Below, in pieces: positions 21,413 through 31,124 of a stretch of DNA of 64,000 nucleotides. The stretch's first letter is position 1. Each line of letters opens with the position of its first letter. The stretch is from contig JALUTQ010000007.1 of the NCBI GenBank assembly GCA_032718865.1, positions 1,674,001 through 1,738,000 on the forward strand, given 5' to 3'. The translations under genes were made by a program, and so were the position numbers. Origin of the DNA: Tilletia caries (taxonomy: Eukaryota > Basidiomycota > Exobasidiomycetes > Tilletiales > Tilletiaceae). Below the pieces are notes generated by a model. It saw nothing but the letters and a program-made list of their open reading frames with translations, ran no database searches and was not told the DNA's origin.

Positions 21413-24073
21413 ATGGCAAGGGAAGCTGCAAAGATGCCAGCGGAAAAGCGCAAGAAGCGCACGCGAAGGTCAGACGCGGAGTCCGAGGATGGACAAGGCA
21501 GTGGGAGCGACGCCGGTCCTCCCCAGCCTCCGCCCCCCGGACCCAGCAACGGGGACGATGCTCAAGACATCGGCGGGGCCGACTCCGATGATGACATCGG
21601 CCCCATGCCCCCACCACCACCCGCGGATGGAGCCGACTCCGGCGACGATGTAGGGCCCGTTCTTCCAGGCGCAAGCTCTACGACTCACCTCCGGAAGAAG
21701 CGCAAGACCCTCCCGTACGAATCCCTCTACCTCGACCACCTTCCCCATGCAGACCGATACAACAAGTCGTTCATGCACCGCGACACGGTCAACTTTGTCG
21801 CTGCCACTCCAAGCAACACGACGGATTTCATCGTGACGACGTCTGTGGATGGACATGTCAAGTTTTGGAAAAAGCAGGAGTCGGGGATCGAGTTTGTCAA
21901 GCATTATCGAGCCCATCTGGCTCCCATTGTGGGAGTCAGCATGTCTGCTGATGGAGCCTTCTTCGCGAGCATCTCCTCGGATGGCACGGCCAAGATCTTC
22001 GATGTCGCCAACTTCGGTACGTGCCGTCGTTCTCATTCTGCCCTCAGAGGGTCTGTGGCCCTCTGGGCGTCTAACTTTTGCTGAATGCGCATACATACCC
22101 ATTCTGCCTCGCAGACATGATCAATATGATCAAGCTAGGATATACACCCAGGGCCTGCAGCTGGGTTCACAAGAAGGGCAGAGCGGACAGCATCCTCGCA
22201 GTGTAAGGCATGTTCTCTCCCGCAATTCTCGATGAAGGTCAGCTGATCGAATTCTCACTCCATGCAGGTCCGAGGAAGGCAAGACGACCATCAGATTGTA
22301 CGACGGCAGAGGCGATGCAACGCCGCAGGCAACCATCGAAAAGCTCCATCGACAGCCTTGTCATCTGCTCGCATACAACGAGCGATTCGACTGCGTTGTC
22401 TCTGCAGATGTTGGAGGGATGATCGAATACTGGACCCCGACGGATCCCTACGAGCTACCACACGGCGTGTTCGAGCTGAAGTCAGCCACAGATCTATTCG
22501 ATTTTAAGAAGGTGAGCTCGTGGAACAGCTGCCTTTCACTGGCCGTTTGTTGTACTTTCGTTCCGGGAGGAAAAGAGCTCACACTCTCTTCCTCCGGATC
22601 TCAGTCAAAGTCTTGGCCCTCGAGCTTGACCTTTTCGCCCGATTACAGCCATTTCGTCACCCTCTCAACGCAGGACAGGCAAGTCAGGCTCTTTGACTTT
22701 GCATCTGGAAAGTTGAAACGCAAATATGACGAGTCCACAAAGGCGATGGAGGAAATGCAACAGGCGGGCACGGCGGTTGTCACTCTCGACGGAATGGAGT
22801 TCGGGAGACGTCTGGCTCTGGAAAACGAGTTGGACAAACTTGCTTCCAATGGTGGGAGAGGGGCTGCCGATGGGGTGGCGTGTTCTACCGGCCTGGTGAC
22901 GGCTACAGCAGTGTTTGACGAGAGCGGACATTTCCTGATTTATGCGACCATGCTTGGCATCAAGAGTGAGTTCCTTAGGACAATTGACCCTTTGATTCCT
23001 GCGAAGCCGGTACTGACAAGCGATGTTCACCATTCTTCAGTCGTCAACACGGTCACGAACAAGGTCAGCAGATTGCTCGGCAAAGACGAAACCAGTCGCT
23101 TCCTTAATCTCAATCTGTATCAAGGCGCGCCTGTAAAGAAGGCAGTGACCAACATTGTGAGTTTCCAATCAGTATACGACCATGAAGGCGGGCTAACGAC
23201 GAGAGCTGACCTTCTTGTTTCTGTCTTCACCAGGCTTTGGCGGCATCTGATAATCCCTTGGCGGCGAACAAAGAACAAATCGACCCTACGTTGTTCTGTA
23301 CCGCCTACAAGCGCTCTCGATTCTACTTGTTCACAAGGGAAGAACCTGACAGGTACGTGCTCTCCTTCGTTTGCTTGATCGAATATGCTCAGGATCTGGA
23401 CTGAGAACGCTTGAGTTTCCGTCTTCCAGTGATCCAAAAGGCAAAGCGGGCACCGACCGCGATGTGTTCAACGAGCGCCCCACACGGGAGGAGCAGTACG
23501 TGGCCACCGCCGGTATCTCCCAAAAGAAATCGGCTACTGCGACGTCTGCCATCCTACACACGACTAAGGGCGACATCCACCTGCGTCTCTTCCCCAACCT
23601 GGTACCCAAGACGGTGGAGAACTTTGTGGGCCTGTCGAAGAAGAGTTACTACGACGGAGTCATCTTCCACCGGGTGATTTCCAAGTTTATGATTCAGACG
23701 GGCGATCCGCTGGGCGATGGCACGGGCGGGGAGTCATTGTGGGGCAGTGTGTTTGAGGATGAGATCGTGACTGACCTGAGGCATGACAAGCCCTATACGG
23801 TCAGCATGGCCAATGCCGGGCCGAACACGAATGGGTCACAGGTGAGTCACCACAAAGGAGCAGTGTGTTCTTAGTCCAACTCCCTGACACGCGTTTGCAT
23901 CCTAGTTCTTCATCACGACGACGCCCACGCCCCATCTGGACAACAAGCACACCGTCTTCGGAAGGGCGGTGGGTGGCTTCGATGTCATTCACGCGATTGA
24001 GAATGCGAGGACGGGCAAGGACGACAAGCCGAGGGATGATATCAAGATCCTGAATGTATCCCTGTCCGGATGA
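21413..24073 (+). CDS. PPWD1: WD40-cyclophilin (PPWD1-like peptidyl-prolyl isomerase)
   Basis: Eight exons: 21413-22016, 22115-22202, 22268-22511, 22605-22965, 23041-23156, 23234-23352, 23430-23841, 23906-24073; 703 residues. A basic and Pro-rich N-terminus leads to [11 protein letters not shown] and WD repeats ([32 protein letters not shown], then GGMIEYWTP and [15 protein letters not shown]). The C-terminal 160 residues are a cyclophilin domain with the catalytic set present: [32 protein letters not shown]. The residue that is tryptophan in cyclosporin-binding cyclophilins is histidine here (H658 in PTPHLDNKH). Human PPWD1 is found in spliceosomal C complexes; a nuclear role is inferred by homology. 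The fourth intron (22512-22604) is 93 nt, so reading through it leaves the frame open. Start at the first ATG; another at 21434 is possible. Confidence 0.9.
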
Positions 24074-24267
24074 CAGATCCTTCCTCCTTACAAATCACAA
24101 TTGCCCTTCGCGGACCACTCACTCTATGTGTAATCGCCGAGCTTTTCAGGTCCTTTGGATCTTCTTGGAAGCTCAGCTGGATATAGCCTCGAATAAGATT
24201 ATGTTGTGGGCAGGTAAAGGTGATATATGCAATTGAGACGGTAGAAGAAAGCCTCAAAGCCTGGCTC

Positions 24268-27200
24268 TCAGGTCTGCATCTGTATGCCATCCTCCGCTTG
24301 ACTGCCCGCCGCCAACGCACTTCCCCTCTTCAGAGGCGCCCAAAACACCTTGCCCAACGCGACGTGCCCCTTTCCTTCCAATGTTTCCTGCACCTGTCTC
24401 ATTCCCTTGTGATCCCGCCGCCTGGGAGCCGACATCAACCGCCTGGTCGCACTGGACAGCGTCGGGTAACCAAGTCCCGCCCGATTCATCCACAGGACGA
24501 CCTCCGCTGCGCCTTTGAAGTCGTACAGCGTCAGATAGGCTCGGATCAGGTCGTCGAAGAACTCCCGGGGGATGTTGCGCAACTGGCCAGAAGTGAGATC
24601 CTTGGTCCGCCCCCCGACTGACGAATTCCGGTCTTGGACCTGCGGGATCTCGACTTCTTGGGCTGTCCTCCGGGCCCGCCACGTGGCTTTGTGATCTTGC
24701 CACTTCGTGCCTTCCTTCGTTCTCTGTTGCGCACCCGCATCAATCCGTTCGGCATGAAAGACCATCTGGGCGACCCGGTCCAACAGTGATGTTAGCGGCT
24801 GTTGCGGAGTGTTCTCGTCCGCCGCCTGCGGAATGAGTTTGGCAAGGAGAAGCGCAGTCGGCCCGTGTACATATCCCAGCTTATGTGCGGAGAGGCCCAA
24901 AATTCCAACTGCCGCAGTGAGATCGGGGAGACTGCCCAGCTGTTTGACGCTGAGGGTGTCCTCGCCCTCGCCCAAGTTGCGGGCATTGGCCCCGCTTGCC
25001 GCTGCGTGCGCTTCTACACGCTCCATGGCCTCCTTCAACGACTGACCGCGTGCCGCACACCGACAGAACCAAGCGAGAATGCGTGGATCCGGCGTCCAGT
25101 CGTCCGCATACGTCAGCTGCTCGAGCAGGTGAAGAAACTGCTGCGGACGCAAGTCGATATTCTGCCGAAGGATCACGTCCAAGCTCCGTAGGATTGCCGT
25201 ACTCATGAGACCGCGTGCATCGGCATCTGCCAAGAGCTGCGAGACCAGATCCCTACGCCCTCTAAACACGCATTTGGAGATCAGCATGGAGTACAATTCG
25301 GGCGCTGGTTCTAAGCGTTCGAGGATCTGGGCGGTGGCATCCTTCGGGCCCGCCGACTCCACATTGTTCAACTTGTTGAGGAACGTGCTGACAGCAACTT
25401 CGACATTGTTGTTCGCGAAGCCGGCCAACACGACGCCGATGTCAACAATATCCGGCGCATTTCCGGTCTGCAATTTGCTTGCAAGCAAGTGGAGAGCTGT
25501 CGATGTGTCATTCAGAGCAAAAGCAGCTGCTACCATCGTCGTGGTGTCCTCAGGCTTCAAAACCCGACCGGAATTCAACGCCCGGAAGGTGCTGAAAATG
25601 AGGCGTGCGAACTCAGCCTCAGTGACTGTGCTTCGGGTTGGATCTAGGTGGAGGTTTGAAGCCGATTGTGGTGCCACGTCCGACGTTGCGAATAGTTTGA
25701 CCATATTCCATGTGCAGGTGGCTGAGTCCATGACAGGATTGGATTTGACGGACAACCCACTTTGGACAACTTGCTGCGCTGTAGCCATTGCCAGACCGGG
25801 TCGTGGGAGAAATCCCTCGAGGAGCGGAGCCGAGGTACCAACGAGCCCTCCGAGCCGTTCGAAAGACATCGCATTATCTCGTGTGAGCTGACCTTCGGCC
25901 CATCGGTGATAGAGAAAAGCGGAATGCCATCGCAGCTTTGCCTGTGCCGCAGCTTGAATGATCACCGGCCGATCCGTTGAGATGACAGCGTTTGTTTGAC
26001 CGACCCACGAGACAGCCGTATCATGCGAAAGAGAGGCAAGGGAGCCTTGTCCTCTGCAGCTTGCTGGTAAAGGTGGAACAAACTGAAGGAGCTCCAAGAG
26101 ACTCCCCACGAGGTCACCCCTGCGAACTCGTACGAGGTGAATGAATAGGATCGGGAAGAGTGGGCTCTTCAAGATGGCGGTGATAAGGGCCTCCTGACTC
26201 TCTGATCCGGGTAAAGCGGCGCTTTGCCGGGAGCGCAGAGCTGTCTCGAGCAGCTGGCCCACTTCGACCCTTCCGTTGCTGATGTGGCCAGCCTTCGCGC
26301 CGTTGAGAGAATTCGAAACTTGAGCGAGTGACTGTATGCGGCCGGTGAGTGAAAGAATGCGAGAAGAGTGTATGTAAGGCAGGAGGGTGGACTCGAACAT
26401 CTGGAAGGCTTGAATGAGTCTTGAGGCCGCTTCGGATTGTAGCTTTGGATCTGATGTCGCCGCAATCGTGTACAGAACCTCTCGTAAGAGTTCAGCTGGG
26501 AGCGCCGCAGCGAGACTGCCGGAAAACTTTGAATGGGATTCGACGGTCGCCGAGCATTCGTCCAATCGTCTGTGAAGTTGTTTCACGACGTGCAACGCGT
26601 TCGTGCACCAATTCACCCTGACGTACGCTCGAACGCATAGAGCGGCAAGTTCAAGGAACGATGACAAAGAAGCCATTTCTTCTGTCGACCCTGCCGACTC
26701 GAGCCACTGCGAAGCGAATTTGCGGGCGACGCGTAAGTCGTAAGCCCCAAATTGCCCTTCGCCGGTTCGCGAGGCATCTCCGAACATCATGATCATGTCT
26801 GAGCACGCTCGGGGGTCTCCGGAGCCTTCTGACGATCGAAAGTACAGGTGATGCGAAAGCCTCGCGACTTCGAGGGCGCTGAGGCGATCCTGTTTGCTCA
26901 CGTCCCGCGACTTTGAACTCCGGATGTGGTGCAGCACAGCAATGAGGAAATCCCTGGCGGGCAGGTCGAGATTGTTGCAACACTCTCTAATGAAAGCCCA
27001 GCCGAGCCGTGGATCCAGGTGGCGCAGAACGACCGCGCCGGGCAGCGAAGACCCGCTATCGAAGGCGCTTGCGTGCTTATTTGTCATCGCGCCGAGCGTC
27101 TCTGAATCGGCTGTGGCAAGGCGCAGGGCCTTCGAGAGATTGGTTTTGTTCAACACGTGGTCCCTGCCGTCCGCGGAAAATCCTCTGCCCAACAAAATCT

Positions 27201-27819
27201 GCAAGGCTTTGAGACGTCGCCAGGAGCCTGGCGCTGCTCGAAAGGGTCCGCTGAGGTCCGTCTTGAGGTCAGACACCATCATGCCAGCAGGTATCCGTGC
27301 GTGCGCAGCGACTATGGCTTCACAGAGCCGCTCCAACTTGACGTCTGAGAGTTCGTGGAGGGCGCCTTGGGGATCGCGTCGCAGGCGAGCGTAAGCCGTG
27401 ATGGCAGCGTCTGCGTCGATGTGGGCCGCGCGTACCTGCTCGAGCAGCTGGGCCGCCTCAGCCGCGCGCATCTGCGCATTCTTGCTAGATTCTGGCTCAT
27501 AGGGAGATCTGGCGCTAGACAAAGGTTGGGTGGCTAATTTGGCTTCGTGAGAGTACCAAGTTCGCTGCTGACGTTGCTTGCCCTTGACCGCGGAAGGCGC
27601 CGCCGCTCTGGTGCAAGTCGACCACGCAGCACTGCCGAGAAGCGCTGGGGCACGCGATCGAGATCCTGATGGCACGCCGACTTTCCATGCCCATGTTGTC
27701 GCTGCTGCCGCCGCCGCCGCCGCCGCCGCCGCTGTTCTCATCGCCAGTCGCCAAGAATGTGTGTGGAAGTCGGGAACTTCAAGCTTCAAGATTGGCTGAC
27801 AGAAGAAGAAGTGGACCAT
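24268..27819 (-). CDS. Large probable mitochondrial protein, helical-repeat (PPR-like)
   Basis: One uninterrupted frame, 1183 residues from the ATG at 27819 or 1157 from the ATG at 27741. The second start gives an N-terminus with Arg, Ala, Ser and Trp and no acidic residue for more than 40 residues, a good mitochondrial targeting signal; a GCC repeat there encodes twelve alanines. The rest is mostly helical, with repeated pairs of helices such as ELYSMLISKCVFRGRRDLVSQ and FFDDLIRAYLTLYDFKGAAE that look like pentatricopeptide units. Proteins of this form in fungal mitochondria process or translate organelle RNA, but I cannot place this one in a known family. The absence of introns over 3.5 kb is unusual beside its neighbours. 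Confidence 0.7.
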   Translation of the reverse strand: MVHFFFCQPILKLEVPDFHTHSWRLAMRTAAAAAAAAAAATTWAWKVGVPSGSRSRAPALLGSAAWSTCTRAAAPSAVKGKQRQQRTWYSHEAKLATQPLSSARSPYEPESSKNAQMRAAEAAQLLEQVRAAHIDADAAITAYARLRRDPQGALHELSDVKLERLCEAIVAAHARIPAGMMVSDLKTDLSGPFRAAPGSWRRLKALQILLGRGFSADGRDHVLNKTNLSKALRLATADSETLGAMTNKHASAFDSGSSLPGAVVLRHLDPRLGWAFIRECCNNLDLPARDFLIAVLHHIRSSKSRDVSKQDRLSALEVARLSHHLYFRSSEGSGDPRACSDMIMMFGDASRTGEGQFGAYDLRVARKFASQWLESAGSTEEMASLSSFLELAALCVRAYVRVNWCTNALHVVKQLHRRLDECSATVESHSKFSGSLAAALPAELLREVLYTIAATSDPKLQSEAASRLIQAFQMFESTLLPYIHSSRILSLTGRIQSLAQVSNSLNGAKAGHISNGRVEVGQLLETALRSRQSAALPGSESQEALITAILKSPLFPILFIHLVRVRRGDLVGSLLELLQFVPPLPASCRGQGSLASLSHDTAVSWVGQTNAVISTDRPVIIQAAAQAKLRWHSAFLYHRWAEGQLTRDNAMSFERLGGLVGTSAPLLEGFLPRPGLAMATAQQVVQSGLSVKSNPVMDSATCTWNMVKLFATSDVAPQSASNLHLDPTRSTVTEAEFARLIFSTFRALNSGRVLKPEDTTTMVAAAFALNDTSTALHLLASKLQTGNAPDIVDIGVVLAGFANNNVEVAVSTFLNKLNNVESAGPKDATAQILERLEPAPELYSMLISKCVFRGRRDLVSQLLADADARGLMSTAILRSLDVILRQNIDLRPQQFLHLLEQLTYADDWTPDPRILAWFCRCAARGQSLKEAMERVEAHAAASGANARNLGEGEDTLSVKQLGSLPDLTAAVGILGLSAHKLGYVHGPTALLLAKLIPQAADENTPQQPLTSLLDRVAQMVFHAERIDAGAQQRTKEGTKWQDHKATWRARRTAQEVEIPQVQDRNSSVGGRTKDLTSGQLRNIPREFFDDLIRAYLTLYDFKGAAEVVLWMNRAGLGYPTLSSATRRLMSAPRRRDHKGMRQVQETLEGKGHVALGKVFWAPLKRGSALAAGSQAEDGIQMQT

Positions 27820-27925
27820 GCGATGATCATATGAACATTTTCCTAGCTTCCAACACTTCTTCCAACACCGTCAGCAGTTCAACTTTTCACTCTTTCTCGT
27901 CAGCGTCAAGGTTCAGCGTTCAGAG

Positions 27926-28484
27926 ATGGGAAGGTCAGCGGTGAGTGATGCTGTCGCAGCCCAGAAAGTGAGCCTGACGATGTTGTGCTGAATGAACTGT
28001 TGGACGCGTGCAGAAAGGGTACAAGAAGCCGACCCTCAAGGAGAAGCAACAGAATCGCAAATCAAAATCATCGTTGACCAATAATCACGACGGTGCGATC
28101 AAGGACTGGTCGGCCCCTTCCGCGACGGTTCGACTGGCCGCGGCGGCCGTGAGTCAATCGGCAGGGCCCTCGAAAAAGAATCAAGCCAAGCTCGCTCCGG
28201 ACGAGGAAGAAGAGGACCTGGACGATGAAGACGATATCGACCTCGATGAAGACGTAAATCAATCGAAATCGACTGAGGCGACCTCCTCGTTAGGCGGGGA
28301 AAAGAGCAAGAAGAAGCGTGACCTTCGTGCTCGGTCACGCGGTGCCACGGGAAGCGGTGGTGTTGACGGCGAAGAGGCTCGTACGCCGCGGGAGCAGGGG
28401 ATCGATTACCTCCAATTATGGCAAGGGCGAAAGAAGGAGATCGCCAGCGCACGCATCAAGCAAGGCCGGCCTGTACAGAAGTGA
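27926..28484 (+). CDS. Small basic/acidic protein of unknown function
   Basis: Two exons, 27926-27940 (five codons, MGRSA) and 28014-28484, give 161 residues; the 73-nt intron has consensus ends. The N-terminus is lysine-rich (KGYKKPTLKEKQQNRKSK), the middle is strongly acidic (DEEEEDLDDEDDIDLDEDV), and the end is basic (GIDYLQLWQGRKKEIASARI). The composition suggests a nuclear or nucleolar protein, for example a ribosome-assembly or chromatin factor, but no family is recognised. Its start lies 106 bp from the divergent mitochondrial-protein gene. Confidence 0.6.
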
Positions 28485-28798
28485 GCGCTCGGAAAGCAAT
28501 CATGAACCCTGTTTTTGACGCAGCGTGACTGCGGGACTTGTGCTACCAGGACGGGATTAATAAAGGCAGGGATACATTTGGAGGAACGAGTCGACTGGTC
28601 TACAGTATAGCGGGCAGGGGCAAGCAAAGTTCAAGGAAAGTGAGTGTGGTGGGTTTGAAGCAGCGAAGGCTGAAAGTCCGAAGTCGAGTCAAAGAGTGTG
28701 GGTGCGGACATGACTGCAGTTTGTCATGTTTCCGTTTGAGGGGTGAAAGAATGTGACGATGTGGAATGGGTTCGGATTTGCAAGCGTCTTTGGCGCGC
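28485..28798. other. Convergent 3' flanks
   Basis: Between the stops of the small protein gene and the membrane protein gene; no feature seen. Confidence 0.5.
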
Positions 28799-30325
28799 TC
28801 AGAACCGACGCATCTGCGACTCCCATCTTGGAATCGTAGGGAACTCGTCCGGGTCCAGACATTCTTCTGCCGATTCCGAGTCGTAGTTTCGCTCTTCGAT
28901 GAGCGACAGCGGCCGATCAACAATGCCAAAGTCACCGTCATCGACCGTGATGGTGATCGAGGGGACCGTCATTGGAGGCAGCTGAAGGGAGGCAGGTATC
29001 GAATAGACACTGCTCAAACTCCGGGTCGTCGGAGCAAGAGAGACGTGGTTGTTGTAGGTGTTTGAACCTCTCCGAGTGGGCGGGATGACAAAGTTGAGCC
29101 ATCCTTGGCGCACTTCCGAATCGCTCGCGGCTGAAGTCGAAGGCGCACTGACCGAGCTTGTCAGGTCCGGAAACGTAGAAGCGAGGTTGGAGTCGGCTCC
29201 CGCCAGCGCAATCAGCCACGCGGGTGGGCCATCATAGTCGTCCTCCGTTGTTGCCAGGGAAGCGATGTCCGCATCGAAGTCAGCTTCGGGTTCTGGCTCC
29301 GCGTAAGGATCCCTGAGCGGTGGGTCGACGGGCCTCATTGAGTTGACTCGGACATCCCTAGGATTCTCGCTCGGAGGCCGGGCAGGGAGAGTAGATCGTC
29401 GCTTCACGTAGTGCGTCTCCGTCATGGCTCTTGCCGCAGCGGGTGGGATCGACAAAGTCGGATATTTCCAGCAGAAGGAGGCGTCTTTTTGCAATGTGAC
29501 GTCCGAAGTGGCTGATGGCATCCCAACCGCCTTCTCCGCCAAGTCATCCCACTCGGTAGGAGAAAATAGGCCAACATTGCCAAAGCTGTCCTTCCGACTA
29601 AAGTCCGACGAGCTCGAGCTTGGGCTTGTGCCGACCTTTTCCAAAACGTCGGCAAGATGCTTTCTCCTCTGACCTCGCTTCGCCCTGACGATAAAGGCCC
29701 AGAGGAGCGCACTGATGAGAAGGAGTGCGCCCAGCGCGGACGAGCCTGCGACCAACATCGTAGTTGTTGCATTTGAATGCTGTGTGGCCTCTGGTGGCGG
29801 GCCTCCCGAGTCCTGAGCGTTTTGCTGGGCTGAGGGTCCCCCGGAGAACGGCATTCCTCCGGTGTCTGTCGTTGTCGCCGTAGGGGCCGGTGTTGGAGTT
29901 GTTGAGGAAGTGGACCATTCGGAGCTCTGAAGCATCGGACTGTTCGGTGCACTTTCAAACACCGGAGTTCCCGTCAACATGGGACTCGATGGCACACTGT
30001 CAGACCCCGATGCGAACTGACCGCCGCCTGTGATCGTTGGCGAGCTCCATGTTTGGACTGGTGACTTGGTAGCTTTGTGGACCGGTGGCGGGCAAGGATT
30101 TGTGTATGTTGATCTGGAAGAGGAGGAGGTGGATGTCGTCGAATGTCGCAAACCAGACTTTCTTGCGCTCCCTAACCTGCGGGTGCTTGTGGAGGCTGTG
30201 CTTGTTCGGGAGGCGCTGCTGCTGGTACCGGTAGTGTTGGCCATCGACAAGTGCCGCTCATAGAACTGTTTGCCTCGTAGGCCAGATTCTGCGGCTCGCG
30301 GAACCGGCATCGTGGTGAAAGGCAT
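28799..30325 (-). CDS. Single-pass membrane protein with Ser/Thr-rich ectodomain
   Basis: Intronless, 508 residues from the ATG at 30325. Residues about 25-195 are very rich in Ser, Thr and Pro, as in O-mannosylated fungal surface proteins. One membrane segment follows (MLVAGSSALGALLLISALLW, about 200-219), then basic FIVRAKRGQRRK and a 280-residue cytosolic tail with acidic and Ser-rich stretches, ending SAEECLDPDEFPTIPRWE. This layout (Ser/Thr stalk, one helix, cytosolic tail) is shared by fungal wall-stress sensors such as Mid2 and Wsc, but there is no WSC cysteine domain and no clear N-terminal signal peptide, so the role is open. A missing short 5' exon with a signal peptide is possible. 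Confidence 0.6.
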   Translation of the reverse strand: MPFTTMPVPRAAESGLRGKQFYERHLSMANTTGTSSSASRTSTASTSTRRLGSARKSGLRHSTTSTSSSSRSTYTNPCPPPVHKATKSPVQTWSSPTITGGGQFASGSDSVPSSPMLTGTPVFESAPNSPMLQSSEWSTSSTTPTPAPTATTTDTGGMPFSGGPSAQQNAQDSGGPPPEATQHSNATTTMLVAGSSALGALLLISALLWAFIVRAKRGQRRKHLADVLEKVGTSPSSSSSDFSRKDSFGNVGLFSPTEWDDLAEKAVGMPSATSDVTLQKDASFCWKYPTLSIPPAAARAMTETHYVKRRSTLPARPPSENPRDVRVNSMRPVDPPLRDPYAEPEPEADFDADIASLATTEDDYDGPPAWLIALAGADSNLASTFPDLTSSVSAPSTSAASDSEVRQGWLNFVIPPTRRGSNTYNNHVSLAPTTRSLSSVYSIPASLQLPPMTVPSITITVDDGDFGIVDRPLSLIEERNYDSESAEECLDPDEFPTIPRWESQMRRF

Positions 30326-31124
30326 TCTGGTCGAGTGAGCAAAATGGGAGCGTAGCTGGCGATGATGGTTGGAGCTGGAAGCCTTGAGAATAGAAGGTCG
30401 GTGAAAGGAAGATGGAAGAAGTCAGAACGTCAGGGAGAAGAAAAGAGGAGGAGAATGAGTGGTAGAAATGTTCAGTGTCTCTTTGTACAGAAACTAGAGT
30501 CCACACTTCGAAGGCCATTCGCAGACACTCTTTCCCATATCGTTGTGCGTGCTCTGCGCTACTATTCTGAGGAATGCCGCGCTGCGAACATATGGCATAG
30601 TTGCGAATTGGTTGGTGGGCGGTGAGCCGTGAGCCTTCCTGAACAAGAGGAAGAGTGAGCCAGAGGTCAGTCGCTTGTGAAGCGTCCACCTTGGGGACGT
30701 TGGCCCGAGCGTGCTTCAGCCCCAAGACGCCACCTTAAGCCCGTCATTGCCCAGGACGAAACGGAACCTCGAGCTACACGCAGCATGGAGCAGGTACCAA
30801 GCGCGAGTGTATGGTGTGGTGGTGGTTTGCGGTGGCATGGTCTCAAAAAAATCGGGGCCGTTGGGCCACTCCATCGCGTTAGCCGTTGCAAGTAAAAGGG
30901 GTATCCATGTACCAGCACTTCCTTGCCATCGTTCATTGCGATAGCCTTCAGCGCGTCCTCGCACTTGGGCTAGAAGCAGGACAGGTGGTATTCAAAGGAT
31001 GCGATGAAACGGGGTGAAGTACAACAGAGAGAAAAATCGCAGCATCAAATAAATTATCTCACGCTGAGCCGCGAAAAAGGTGAAGGGTCCGTAAAGATCG
31101 AGGCCGGAGTAGAGCTGCTGGTTC
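30326..31124. other. Intergenic region without recognised gene
   Basis: Upstream of the membrane protein gene and downstream of the KNL2-like gene, both minus strand. Several frames of 70-155 codons occur on both strands but overlap one another and have no protein-like pattern. No RNA gene seen. Confidence 0.4.

Noticed and set aside
30258..30964. Several frames of 70-155 codons on both strands
   Set aside because: They overlap each other, lack motifs and mostly lie in the promoter of the membrane protein gene.
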